Counted from the first letter of the stretch, positions 39,770-48,031 are shown. The stretch is DNA of 64,000 nucleotides from Auanema rhodensis (GCA_964057225.1 OZ059895.1:3286001-3350000); one strand, 5' to 3'. Notes: generated from the sequence alone by a model not told the origin. Made by a program: numbers and translations.

Positions 39770-40786
39770 TTGAATCGCTCACCCAAAGACCCAAACCCAA
39801 AATCTAGCCGAGCACAGCGACTTGCTACAATACCCAATACATACACGCGCTATACGTTATCTCCAATCACCTCACCGGAGCAAAGAAAACTTTTGAAAAA
39901 TAACCCACAAACATCAACCCCAATTCTCAATAGTCCAAGATTAGACGAATTGACGACACCTAACCAATATAACCAAACAGAGCACATTACTCCTACGTCA
40001 GGAAGTTCAAGATCTGCACATACAGTAATAGCTGTTCCGAAAAAAATGACTGAGCCCGCAACCAATTTACCCGGAGCGGGGAAAACAACAATTGCCCAAG
40101 TTTTAACATCACCCTACTGCCCTGTTTATGACGGTAGCCGCAATTTCCGCGACTTTACCGCTAAATTTAATGTCTTCGCTAATGCACTTGGCCTAGTGAT
40201 ACCTGAAAGGTTGACTCTTCTGCCGTTGCTTCTTAAAAATGATGCGGCAGAAGAAGCATACAAACAAACTCCTGAACACCTTAAAACATCGGGTTCATGG
40301 AATGATTTGTTAGCAGCTTTAACATCAAAGCTCTGTCCTGAATATAATCAGGACCCAGCACTGATCAGCCTTCAAAACACTAGTCAAGGGGATCTTTCGA
40401 TTGATGCCTTTGCTCAGGCTTTGCGAACAATAAGCCTTAGTGCTTTTGCCAGTGATGACCCACATAAGGATCACATACTAAGATCAACCTTCCTGAGAGG
40501 ACTTAAAAATACTCTGAAGGCAGGAGTGATCCGAGCAAGGCCCAAAACCTTTGCTGAGGCGATTGAGGCTGCTCGCTGGGAAGAATCAATATTGAACCAG
40601 ACAGCAGACACTCAGGCGATGCTAGTGAATGCAGTTAACCAAGCACTAGCTCCCTTTACGCGCAATAAAGAGAGAAGAGATAACAGAACCTTTGACCGAA
40701 GTTACCAGCGCGTTAATCAAAATTATCAAAATTATCAAAATTATCAAACAAATAAAAACCGTTCAAATTATAACAATTTCCAATGA
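39770..40786 (+). CDS. gag: Gag capsid protein
   Basis: Forms the virus-like particle that packages element RNA in the cytoplasm. The frame is open from 39668. TTG at 39770 is only the first listed codon; the first ATG is 40046 (residue 93), with A at -3, giving a 246-residue product. Residues ~115-275 fit the retrotransposon Gag/capsid family: PVYDGS, F-x-x-F spacing, LPLLLKNDAAEEAY, a Trp-containing helix (W177), F-x-x-GL (241-245) and a closing EAIEAARWEES helix. The C-terminus is basic, then Asn/Tyr/Gln-rich with three NYQ units encoded by a 9-bp tandem repeat. No CCHC zinc knuckle is present, so RNA binding would rest on the Arg/Asn-rich tail. The stop codon overlaps the next ATG (ATGA, 40783-40786), suggesting coupled reinitiation. 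The frame is the same as that of Pol. Confidence 0.87.
   Translation: MNRSPKDPNPKSSRAQRLATIPNTYTRYTLSPITSPEQRKLLKNNPQTSTPILNSPRLDELTTPNQYNQTEHITPTSGSSRSAHTVIAVPKKMTEPATNLPGAGKTTIAQVLTSPYCPVYDGSRNFRDFTAKFNVFANALGLVIPERLTLLPLLLKNDAAEEAYKQTPEHLKTSGSWNDLLAALTSKLCPEYNQDPALISLQNTSQGDLSIDAFAQALRTISLSAFASDDPHKDHILRSTFLRGLKNTLKAGVIRARPKTFAEAIEAARWEESILNQTADTQAMLVNAVNQALAPFTRNKERRDNRTFDRSYQRVNQNYQNYQNYQTNKNRSNYNNFQ
40721..40747 (+). repeat. 9-bp tandem repeat (AATTATCAA x3) in the Gag tail
   Basis: Three perfect copies of AATTATCAA encode repeated Asn-Tyr-Gln near the Gag C-terminus, where other Ty3/Gypsy elements usually have a zinc knuckle. Copy number can vary without breaking frame. Confidence 0.92.
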
Positions 40787-42399
40787 CCCGCATGCCAGAC
40801 GATACCATCCTTTCAAACTTACTACTAAACACTGAAGGGTGCAGTGCGCATCATGGTAACTGCAAATCAAACACATCAATAATTATTTGGGATCCACAAA
40901 CTACGGATTCCCGTTGCAATTACATAGATATGCACACATATGAAGCCATCATTAGCGGCGATACTATCCTAATTCCGAGCACACAATCTGCTCTTATCCT
41001 TTCGAACAAACCAACCCCAAAACCTATCGCTTCGTGTTTTAGACAACCAGCATTTCACACAACATCGGGGAACTACATCATACTCCCCAAATTTCCAAAT
41101 GACAATAACATTACTATCCTCGTAGAAAGAGAGTTTAGAAAATTGCCGTTCAAAAGACAAAAACGCGCAATCGCTACAGGATGTTTATTCCCTTTAGACC
41201 AAGATAGAGTAATGGAAGTTGAAGATTTTGAGACTCATACGCTTCACATATGCCCATATGCCTTTTTGAGACCAATTATGAGCAATCCGGGCATTACGCA
41301 GATTATCTCTTTAATCAAAGGAAGACGAATGGCAGATCCCACGTACTCTTTAAAAGAATGGATAACTGCTAATCGCGAGAAATTTGAATTTTTCTTTAAA
41401 ATCCAAATTTATGATAAATCCTTAAGACATTTTCTTAAACAATACGATTTTCGCGATAAAGATGAAGCAATCCTACAATATGTTGCACAAAGAGAACTGG
41501 CGTTAGCAACAAAGACAGGAATATCTTATCTAACACCCAAACAATTACTTCAACAAATATCTGATCGGTTAACTGTTATTGAATTCGATCGCATTCTTCA
41601 TACCAAAGAAGGCACTTATCGTGAAAGAACTGAAAGTATTGCGCTTGATTTAGCTAATACCCCAGTCATAATCGAAGAAAACCTCACTGTTCCATCTAGA
41701 CAAGAAGTGTTACAATCTTTTGTGAAATTACCACCGATACGACAAAAGATACTTACAAATGAAGAAGCACAAAAGAGCGAATTCATACAAGAAACAATTA
41801 ATCTTGTAACCGAACTTAAAACTCTCATAAAAATTAGGAAAAACAAAACAGCAGCAGACATTGATGAGATGAAATTTATTAATCTTCCTGCATCACGAAT
41901 GTTTGTACAAAATACTGATAAACTGTTCTACGATATCAAAAATAATTTTGGAATACCAATCGGTCCACACCCTAAGCTCATCAAGCCTAGTAAAATCTCT
42001 AAAGATTTATTATTGAAAATTTTCTTGCCACTACTTGCTGAAAAGAAATTGCCTTATACTTCAAGTAGAATATCACCAGAACACCTAAGGAGACTAATGG
42101 CAGAGAAACTCGAGCTTGAATCGCTGCAAACCACGACGCGTACGCCGAGCGTCGCTGCAGGCGGCAGCAACATCAGCCCAACCCATAATCGATCGGAAGA
42201 CGACCATCGAATCAGATCCCGCAATGCAGCCGCATGCAATAACAAGCCCTCAAGCAACCGCAGCGACTACCGCGCGCGCGCCATCGTCGACAGCCGAGCC
42301 GAAAATAACAGAGAGCTACACAACCGCAACAACTACCGCACGCGCGACAATATCGACTACCCAGGCGCCAACATCAACAAAGCTCTACGCCACTTATAA
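40783..42399 (+). CDS. Env-like glycoprotein, N-terminal part (538-codon frame)
   Basis: ATG 40783 overlaps the Gag stop as ATGA. Residues 1-180 look like a viral surface glycoprotein: Cys20, 27, 45, 85, 134 and 157, sequons at N30 and N109, a WDP motif (36-38), and a furin-type site RQKR (125-128, 41155-41166) followed by AIATG. Residues ~182-445 are charged, Cys-free and probably helical, and match no family I recognise; further sequons lie at N300 and N354. From ~446 the frame overlaps the Pol frame (+1) and its sequence looks less natural than the overlapping one. No signal peptide is visible at the N-terminus and no membrane span in this frame, so secretion would require a spliced leader. 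The membrane half lies in the downstream frame. The glycoprotein assignment is my inference from composition and motifs; I could not place it in a named fusogen class. Confidence 0.6.
   Translation: MTRMPDDTILSNLLLNTEGCSAHHGNCKSNTSIIIWDPQTTDSRCNYIDMHTYEAIISGDTILIPSTQSALILSNKPTPKPIASCFRQPAFHTTSGNYIILPKFPNDNNITILVEREFRKLPFKRQKRAIATGCLFPLDQDRVMEVEDFETHTLHICPYAFLRPIMSNPGITQIISLIKGRRMADPTYSLKEWITANREKFEFFFKIQIYDKSLRHFLKQYDFRDKDEAILQYVAQRELALATKTGISYLTPKQLLQQISDRLTVIEFDRILHTKEGTYRERTESIALDLANTPVIIEENLTVPSRQEVLQSFVKLPPIRQKILTNEEAQKSEFIQETINLVTELKTLIKIRKNKTAADIDEMKFINLPASRMFVQNTDKLFYDIKNNFGIPIGPHPKLIKPSKISKDLLLKIFLPLLAEKKLPYTSSRISPEHLRRLMAEKLELESLQTTTRTPSVAAGGSNISPTHNRSEDDHRIRSRNAAACNNKPSSNRSDYRARAIVDSRAENNRELHNRNNYRTRDNIDYPGANINKALRHL
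42098..42399 (+). other. Overlap of Env-N and Env-TM/Pol frames (+1), possible frameshift or splice zone
   Basis: The Pol frame opens at 42098 after TAA (42095-42097); the Env-N frame closes at 42399. Moving from one to the other needs a +1 shift or splicing. The first listed Pol-frame codon is TTG (42116); the first ATG is 42224. The Pol-frame reading is Thr/Ala/Ser-rich (mucin-like) and internally repeated, which favours it as the coding one through most of this zone. No specific slippery site could be identified. Confidence 0.6.
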
Positions 42400-45300
42400 A
42401 GATCAACAAATTCCAATAATGGACGAAATAACATACTTACCCACGACATTGATTCGGAAACAGAGAGCTTCATCAACACCAACAGCAAAAGAAATACAGT
42501 CTGTTCAGGCTCAAGCTCATTACATAGCTTCGAAAATTGACTCGGAAGAACAGTATCGCCAAAACATTACGAGCAAGATTGCACAAGATCATTTGCAATA
42601 CGCCACAACAATGATTCAAAGCGAGCTACAGAAACATTTCAAAGAGTCATACGAATCAATATGTGAGATCCAAAATAGATATCTAGAGCTATGGCGATCA
42701 ATTTTACAAATCGAACCAACAATCGCGATGCGTACTATCCTTGGAAGAGAAGACATAGCAGCTCGTTTTGTTGGAAGTGAGATATTACACGTACATGTTT
42801 GCCCAACAGTTTTCACAAAAACTATTTATCACAATCACACGGTAAACAATACATGTTATCTCGAAACGCCAATTTTAACCGAAGAAGGCCAATTACTATT
42901 CGCAGCCCCAGGATCAAAAGATCTTCTACCCCACGGAAAAGAAATCAATTGTGATCACGTACCAACAGACGTATGGTCAGCAGACGGTGAATGGAAAGGA
43001 ATCAATGGCACAGTAGATGTCAGTCTCATATCCATGGGAGATGGACTGCATCACGAAAAGATCACACCATTAAAATTCACTGGAGCACACCTTTACACTA
43101 ATTTAACATCACGTGTATACTCCATGACCACAGCCATTGCTTATGGTGCTAGTTTAGCGTCAATCCGTCAAAATCATGTACTTCATACAATTCACAATGA
43201 TCCTAAAATATCAGCCGCTTATAGTGTTTTAAAGAAGAGTAGTGACTACATATCTAAAGCACACGAATTCACAAAAAACACTTGGAATTCATTCATTGAT
43301 ACGATGGTAGGGACAATCGAACGAACACTAATTACAATTGGTGCAATCACATCTGTTATAATAATTGTGATCATACTAGCATTTATCATCAAGGTCTACT
43401 TCCTCAAATCAATTCCGATACCAATCATGCACATTGAACTGAAGGATCGAAATAGTAACCCACCTACATACGAAGAAACCTTAGAGCTAGTTACTCAACC
43501 TGATCAACCCATTCCAAGAAACATAATGAAGCAATACTACCCATCAATACTGACGTATATACCAATTGCAATACCATTGGTTTGTTCAATTTCAAAAAGG
43601 AAAGATCAATCTTTACCACTATTATGGATGACTGTTAATGACAGATTAGTCCTCACCTTATGGGATTCAGGATCATCTATCAGTTATATCAGAGTATCAA
43701 CACTACATTACTTGACTTTAAATGACTTTGTAAAGAACAATAAATCAAGTGCTACAACAGCAAACGGATCAGAATTTCGATTCATCGGTACAATAGATCT
43801 AACCGTCGAAATTGCCGGATATGAAATCGATCATACATTCTATATATCCAACGATGAAGACTGCCCTTCACCAGCATTAATTGGATTAGATTTCATGAAG
43901 ACACTTGACAGTCAAAACATTGGCATGAAACTTAGACCATACAAAAGGACACTAGAGATTGGAAACCGCGTAGTACGGTTAGCTAATGGAATTGACGGAA
44001 GACTCAGCAAAACATCAACAACTGTCAATCTGATTAACTTAAAACAGCGAGATATGCTTCCAAACGAAACTTGTACACTACAAGTTCAATTAGAAAAACC
44101 CATCAGAGACGATTCTTTCGCGATGCTCTCGATAGATAATAACAATATGCTAACACCCAAATACCATACAGCATTTCGCGATGTTAATTCCATTGATATC
44201 ACGTTCAAAAACAACTCCAACAAATTTATTGAATTACCATCAGGACACGTAATTACTAAAGCTGAGATAGGAATCATGCCAGACTATGAAATCTTCACAA
44301 CTGATCAAAAACAAGACTATATTCCACCTGAAGCTGATTGGGAAAGTAAATTACCTACTTTTCCAACTGATTTTATGAAAGAACTTGATCTAAAAGATGC
44401 TGATCTTACACAAAATCTTAAAGATCATTTACGTTCTATAATTCGCAGACGAAAAAAGGCTTTCCTCAATGAAGACAAAAATATAGGACTGTTCAAAGGC
44501 CCTGTAGAACACAGCATACCATTAAGAACTGACATGGATATGCCTAAACCTAGGATCACTCGTATACCCTTAGGAAAACAAGAGGAAATCGAAAGACAAG
44601 TACAGGAAATGCTTCAACAAGGAATAATCGAACCATCAACATCACTGTTCAATAGTCCTGTCGTATTAGTGAAGAAAAAGGACGATACATTTCGTTTCGT
44701 AACTGATTTCCGCGCCTTAAACAACGTTACACGGAAGCAAACATATGTAATTCCTAATATCTCCGACATTATTGATATGGCAGCTGGATCAAAATATTTT
44801 TCCAATTTTGATTTAGTTTCTGGATTTTTCCAAATACCATTAAAAAAATCAGACCGATCCTTAACAGCCTTCACAACAAATACGGGAACGTATCAATACA
44901 GAAGGATGCCTATGGGATTATGTGGCGCTCCACATACCTTCCAAACTGCGGTACGATATCTTCAAAGCAGATGCAAATGCAGACTATTCGTTTACTTAGA
45001 CGATCTACTTGTTATATCAGATAATGCAGAACAACACATATATGATATTGAAGAAGTACTCGAAAGAATTGAAGAACTAGGATTGAAGATAAAGCTCAAG
45101 AAATGCTCATTTGCTAGACCAGAAGTCAAATTTCTTGGGTTAATTGTTGGAAGAGATGGAGTTAAGCCTGATCCAAAGAAAGTTTCCGCCATCCAAGACT
45201 ATCCTGCTCCACAGTCACCTACGGGAGTTAGAGCATTTTTGGGAATGGTAGGATTCTTTCGGAAATTCATTAAAGACTTTGCTCACATCGCAAGCCCTCT

Positions 45301-47305
45301 ATATGATCTCACAAAACTGGACACAGATTTCAAATGGTCAGACCAGTGCCAACAAGCGCTAGATAAATTAAAGAAAAGATTAATGGAAGCACCAGTACTG
45401 AAACCACCAAGAGCAGATCGTACTTTCATAATTGAAAGCGATGGCAGCAATATAGCCATCGGAGCAGTACTGTTACAACCTGAAGATCCGAATGAACCTT
45501 TGAAAAACTTACATCCTATTGCATTCGCAAGTAGAAAATTAGTTAAAGCCGAACGAAACTATCCTCCTATTGAGATCGAAGCCCTAGGATTAGTATACGC
45601 GCTTGCTCAGTTTCGGACTTATATACTTGGATCACACGCAATATGCATTACGGATCACCGACCATTAACAAGCTTAATGACACGAAGAGATTTGTTTGGA
45701 AGACTAGCAAAATTTCAATTAGTGATACAGGAATACAACATTGAGATCAGATATCGTGAAGGTAGACTAAACAAAGTCTGTGACGCTCTTTCACGATACA
45801 TTGGAGACGAAGCTAATGATCCAAAGCCAGAAAAGAAAAAGAAAGTTAAAGAGCCTCAACTTGCTCAGGTTAACTTTGTTAACATACCAGACATTAAACA
45901 AATACAAAGCAATACACCTTGGATCAAAAAGACAATTGCCGAAATTGAATACAGAACAAAGAAAAACATGCTCTCCAATGATCGTTATTGTGTAATTGAT
46001 AACATGCTGTACACAAAACCGAGCACGAAAAGACCACACCCAGCCTTAGTTTTACCACGAGAGAGCGAACTGATCAGCAAGATCATCGAAGAATTTCATG
46101 AAGACCCAGCAATCGGGGCACATCAAGGAATTAATAAAACTAAAGAAGCCATATTACGAAGATTCTTCTGGACAAATATGCAAACGGACATAGCAATTTT
46201 TGTGAAACAATGCGTTAAATGCGCACAAAGAAAGAAAGACCCTCATGCTATGACCGTTCAGCCAATGGGTCAATTCGAAATACCATCTAAACCATTTGAG
46301 AGAATACATATGGATATCATGGGACCATTCCCAACATCAAAAAGAAACAACAACTACGTTCTTACAATCCAGGACTCTTTTTCCAAATGGGCGACAACTA
46401 TTGCTATACCTAAAATAGTTACGGACGTTGTCATCGACAGATTCCTCAGAAATTTTGTATACATTTATGGACCTCCAAATCGACTAATAACAGATCGAGG
46501 TTCCAATTTTGTATCAAAGAAATTCGAAAATATGTGTGATAAACTCGGCATAAAACATGAACCAACACTCCCGCATCAGAAGAACTCTAACGGACAAGTG
46601 GAAAGACTACATAGGACGTTAGAAGAAGGATTAACACATTATTTGAACGAAGAAATTACTGATTGGGACTTATTTTTGCCAAAAGTCACCTTTGCGTTAA
46701 ACACCACAACACACTCAACAACAGGAATATCACCATATATAGCTTTATTCGGAAAAGAAAGTCGTATGAGACTCGATAAAGAATTATCACCTGAAACACC
46801 GGAATCAGGAACAATATCCATTGATATAGAAAACATGGAACAACTTCGTCAAGAAAGAAAATCTCTCATTCAAGATAACTTGGAAAAACATCAGCAACAA
46901 GCAAAGAAGAAACACGATTCAAGACAACGAATTGAAGAAAGGGACATCCGTGAAGGAGACCAAGTTATGTTGACCATTAAGTCACATAAAATAGGTCAAA
47001 AGCTGAGGAAATGTTATGATGGACCCTTTGAGGTCATCAAAGTAAAAGGATCAATGGTACAAATCAAGAATCCTTTTGGAAAACTCCAAGATATACACAA
47101 AGACAACTTGAAACTTTTCAATCGAAGTTCAACATGTGGAGCAGCACACAACACTCGCTCCAAAGCTAGAAACAGCGACTCAGATGACGACAGTGACATC
47201 GAAATTATCGAAGTTATACACGGAGACAATAACGAAGAATTAGACACCGAAATTGACTCAGAAGACCCATCAGATCATAATTGGATACCATCAAGAAGAA
47301 GATAA
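42116..47305 (+). CDS. pol: Env transmembrane part fused to Pol (PR-RT-RH-IN), 1,729 codons
   Basis: Polyprotein that copies element RNA into DNA and integrates it. Domain order by residue: Thr/Ala/Ser-rich mucin-like stretch (~40-95); helical segment (~125-200); Cys-bearing ectodomain with sequons (~200-390); membrane span (~404-429); PPTY (449-452); aspartic protease (DSG 517-519); reverse transcriptase (YLDD 960-963); RNase H (D1109, E1155, D1180); integrase (H1328, H1336, C1366, C1369; D1400, D1460, E1496; GPF 1636-1638); acidic tail. The frame has no internal stop and the expected catalytic residues are present, so enzymatic function is plausible. TTG 42116 is unlikely to be a start; the first ATG is 42224, and the frame is probably entered by shift or splice. 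The frame equals that of Gag, so removal of the Env-N segment by an intron of length divisible by three could yield Gag-Pol. The Env-protease fusion is the odd feature. Confidence 0.93.
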   Translation: MNRCKPRRVRRASLQAAATSAQPIIDRKTTIESDPAMQPHAITSPQATAATTARAPSSTAEPKITESYTTATTTARATISTTQAPTSTKLYATYKDQQIPIMDEITYLPTTLIRKQRASSTPTAKEIQSVQAQAHYIASKIDSEEQYRQNITSKIAQDHLQYATTMIQSELQKHFKESYESICEIQNRYLELWRSILQIEPTIAMRTILGREDIAARFVGSEILHVHVCPTVFTKTIYHNHTVNNTCYLETPILTEEGQLLFAAPGSKDLLPHGKEINCDHVPTDVWSADGEWKGINGTVDVSLISMGDGLHHEKITPLKFTGAHLYTNLTSRVYSMTTAIAYGASLASIRQNHVLHTIHNDPKISAAYSVLKKSSDYISKAHEFTKNTWNSFIDTMVGTIERTLITIGAITSVIIIVIILAFIIKVYFLKSIPIPIMHIELKDRNSNPPTYEETLELVTQPDQPIPRNIMKQYYPSILTYIPIAIPLVCSISKRKDQSLPLLWMTVNDRLVLTLWDSGSSISYIRVSTLHYLTLNDFVKNNKSSATTANGSEFRFIGTIDLTVEIAGYEIDHTFYISNDEDCPSPALIGLDFMKTLDSQNIGMKLRPYKRTLEIGNRVVRLANGIDGRLSKTSTTVNLINLKQRDMLPNETCTLQVQLEKPIRDDSFAMLSIDNNNMLTPKYHTAFRDVNSIDITFKNNSNKFIELPSGHVITKAEIGIMPDYEIFTTDQKQDYIPPEADWESKLPTFPTDFMKELDLKDADLTQNLKDHLRSIIRRRKKAFLNEDKNIGLFKGPVEHSIPLRTDMDMPKPRITRIPLGKQEEIERQVQEMLQQGIIEPSTSLFNSPVVLVKKKDDTFRFVTDFRALNNVTRKQTYVIPNISDIIDMAAGSKYFSNFDLVSGFFQIPLKKSDRSLTAFTTNTGTYQYRRMPMGLCGAPHTFQTAVRYLQSRCKCRLFVYLDDLLVISDNAEQHIYDIEEVLERIEELGLKIKLKKCSFARPEVKFLGLIVGRDGVKPDPKKVSAIQDYPAPQSPTGVRAFLGMVGFFRKFIKDFAHIASPLYDLTKLDTDFKWSDQCQQALDKLKKRLMEAPVLKPPRADRTFIIESDGSNIAIGAVLLQPEDPNEPLKNLHPIAFASRKLVKAERNYPPIEIEALGLVYALAQFRTYILGSHAICITDHRPLTSLMTRRDLFGRLAKFQLVIQEYNIEIRYREGRLNKVCDALSRYIGDEANDPKPEKKKKVKEPQLAQVNFVNIPDIKQIQSNTPWIKKTIAEIEYRTKKNMLSNDRYCVIDNMLYTKPSTKRPHPALVLPRESELISKIIEEFHEDPAIGAHQGINKTKEAILRRFFWTNMQTDIAIFVKQCVKCAQRKKDPHAMTVQPMGQFEIPSKPFERIHMDIMGPFPTSKRNNNYVLTIQDSFSKWATTIAIPKIVTDVVIDRFLRNFVYIYGPPNRLITDRGSNFVSKKFENMCDKLGIKHEPTLPHQKNSNGQVERLHRTLEEGLTHYLNEEITDWDLFLPKVTFALNTTTHSTTGISPYIALFGKESRMRLDKELSPETPESGTISIDIENMEQLRQERKSLIQDNLEKHQQQAKKKHDSRQRIEERDIREGDQVMLTIKSHKIGQKLRKCYDGPFEVIKVKGSMVQIKNPFGKLQDIHKDNLKLFNRSSTCGAAHNTRSKARNSDSDDDSDIEIIEVIHGDNNEELDTEIDSEDPSDHNWIPSRRR
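42255..42386 (+). repeat. Imperfect 66-bp tandem repeat, GC/CpG-rich
   Basis: Two units begin CAACCGCA at 42255 and 42321. In the Pol frame they encode related Thr/Ala/Ser-rich 22-residue segments (ATAATTARAP and TTATTTARAT). This patch has runs such as CGCGCGCGCC and is much richer in CpG than the rest of the element. Confidence 0.75.
42494..43480 (+). other. Env-like ectodomain, membrane span and PPxY tail within the Pol frame
   Basis: Residues ~127-455. Cysteines at 183, 229, 247 and 279; sequons at N150, N240, N244, N297 and N329; a motif ARFVGSEILHVHVCP (216-230) followed by CYLETPI, in the style of retroviral-type Env proteins. One strong hydrophobic span (43325-43402, rich in Ile/Val) lies between glycosylated sequence and a basic/polar tail. 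PPTY (43460-43471) is the PPxY late-domain type that recruits ESCRT for budding, correctly placed on the predicted cytoplasmic side. The glycoprotein topology is inferred. Confidence 0.68.
43613..43930 (+). other. Aspartic protease domain (PR)
   Basis: Residues ~500-605. The catalytic DSG (43664-43672) in LWDSGSSISYI is followed by PALIGLDFM (586-594), the usual second hallmark of retropepsins. It would act as a dimer to cut the polyprotein. It begins only about 65 residues after the Env PPxY motif. Confidence 0.88.
44504..45151 (+). other. Reverse transcriptase domain (RT)
   Basis: Residues ~797-1012. Conserved blocks in order: FRFVTDFRALN, FSNFDLVSGFFQIPL (catalytic D899), YRRMPMGLCGAPHTFQ and FVYLDDLLV with the catalytic Asp pair at 44999-45004, then KFLGLIVGRDG. 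Typical Ty3/Gypsy RT with no missing catalytic residue. Confidence 0.97.
45413..45790 (+). other. RNase H domain
   Basis: Residues ~1100-1225: FIIESDGS (D1109), ERNYPPIEIEALGLVYAL (E1155) and ITDHRPL (D1180). It degrades the RNA of the RNA:DNA hybrid. A Lys/Glu-rich linker (1236-1247) separates it from integrase. Confidence 0.94.
46043..47110 (+). other. Integrase domain (IN) with GPY/F module
   Basis: Residues ~1310-1665. Zinc-binding H1328-x7-H1336 and C1366-x2-C1369; catalytic D1400 (HMDIMGP), D1460 (ITDRGSNF) and E1496 (GQVERLH), with 35 residues between the second Asp and the Glu. The GPF module (1636-1638) follows. The C-terminal tail is acidic and ends WIPSRRR; no chromodomain was seen, so targeting to satellite chromatin by a chromodomain is not supported. 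Confidence 0.95.
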
Positions 47306-48021
47306 AACAACCACATTGATTATACTCTTGTTAAACATTTTGCATAAAAAATCGTTTTAAGGAAACTAGAGCTAAAAATTAATTTTACCAACACAAACAA
47401 CGGATAGATGAGCAGTAAGCTATAACTTAATGAGCAGTCATGTTTCAAGCACATCGAAAAAAAAAATATATATATAATAATAGCTACAAATTATCATAAA
47501 AGTTACTCCAATCTCAAATAATTTCCCCTAAAAACCCGAAGAAATGAAAGATGAGAGACATTATATTGCAATCAAAGCTGAGCAACAGTCATCATCAAGT
47601 AATTAATGATTCATTTCTGGAAATTATACGGGATTGTTTTAATAATTCCAAACAAATAATGTTTTCTTTCAAAACTGAAGAAACAGCCTAGCTTCATTGA
47701 GAGTATAACTTAGCTCTCGCTACTCTGCTCTATATTGGTTAGACATACAGCGTCGTGCCCAAAAAGCTACTTTCATGCACTTTCGCTGACAAAATATAGC
47801 TCTAGTATTCTTAAAAGATTGTGTTTTTGCTTTATACTCATGTATTATTTTATTTAAAACTTATTAAATCCTTTTTAGACAATATTGTTGAGGTTAATAT
47901 TGTATAATTTTGTATTATTTGAACAACAACAATGTATTTTAACATGTAAAACCTCTAAACCTCTTGCTACGATTGAAACAAGCCATACATTTTGATAGTC
48001 GCGAGGACGCGACATAAACTC
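47306..48021 (+). other. 3' untranslated region of the retrotransposon, no gene recognised
   Basis: About 0.7 kb between the Pol stop and the polypurine tract. AT-rich, no sense-strand ORF of notable size, and no downstream env gene in the place where errantiviruses carry one. It contains an A10 run followed by (TA)5. Confidence 0.7.
47457..47476 (+). repeat. A10 plus (TA)5 simple repeat
   Basis: Ten A residues (47457-47466) followed by alternating TA (47467-47476). Low-complexity tract in the 3' untranslated region. Confidence 0.9.
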
Positions 48022-48031
48022 GAAAAAATGG
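48022..48031 (+). other. Candidate polypurine tract (GAAAAAATGG)
   Basis: The only purine-rich run directly ahead of the 3' LTR; it is short, contains one T, and is separated from the LTR by CA. It would prime plus-strand DNA synthesis. Weak by motif, strong by position. Confidence 0.5.

Noticed and set aside
40064..40087. P-loop-like LPGAGKTT in Gag
   Set aside because: The residue at the first Gly/Ala position of the Walker A pattern is Asn, no Walker B or ATPase fold follows, and it lies in the flexible region before the capsid domain.
40969..47247. Minus-strand reading frames inside Gag, Env and Pol
   Set aside because: All are short, overlap well-supported sense coding sequence and have no recognisable motifs; they are shadows.
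47125..47305. Chromodomain at the integrase C-terminus
   Set aside because: The tail is acidic and low complexity and lacks the aromatic residues and fold pattern of a chromodomain.
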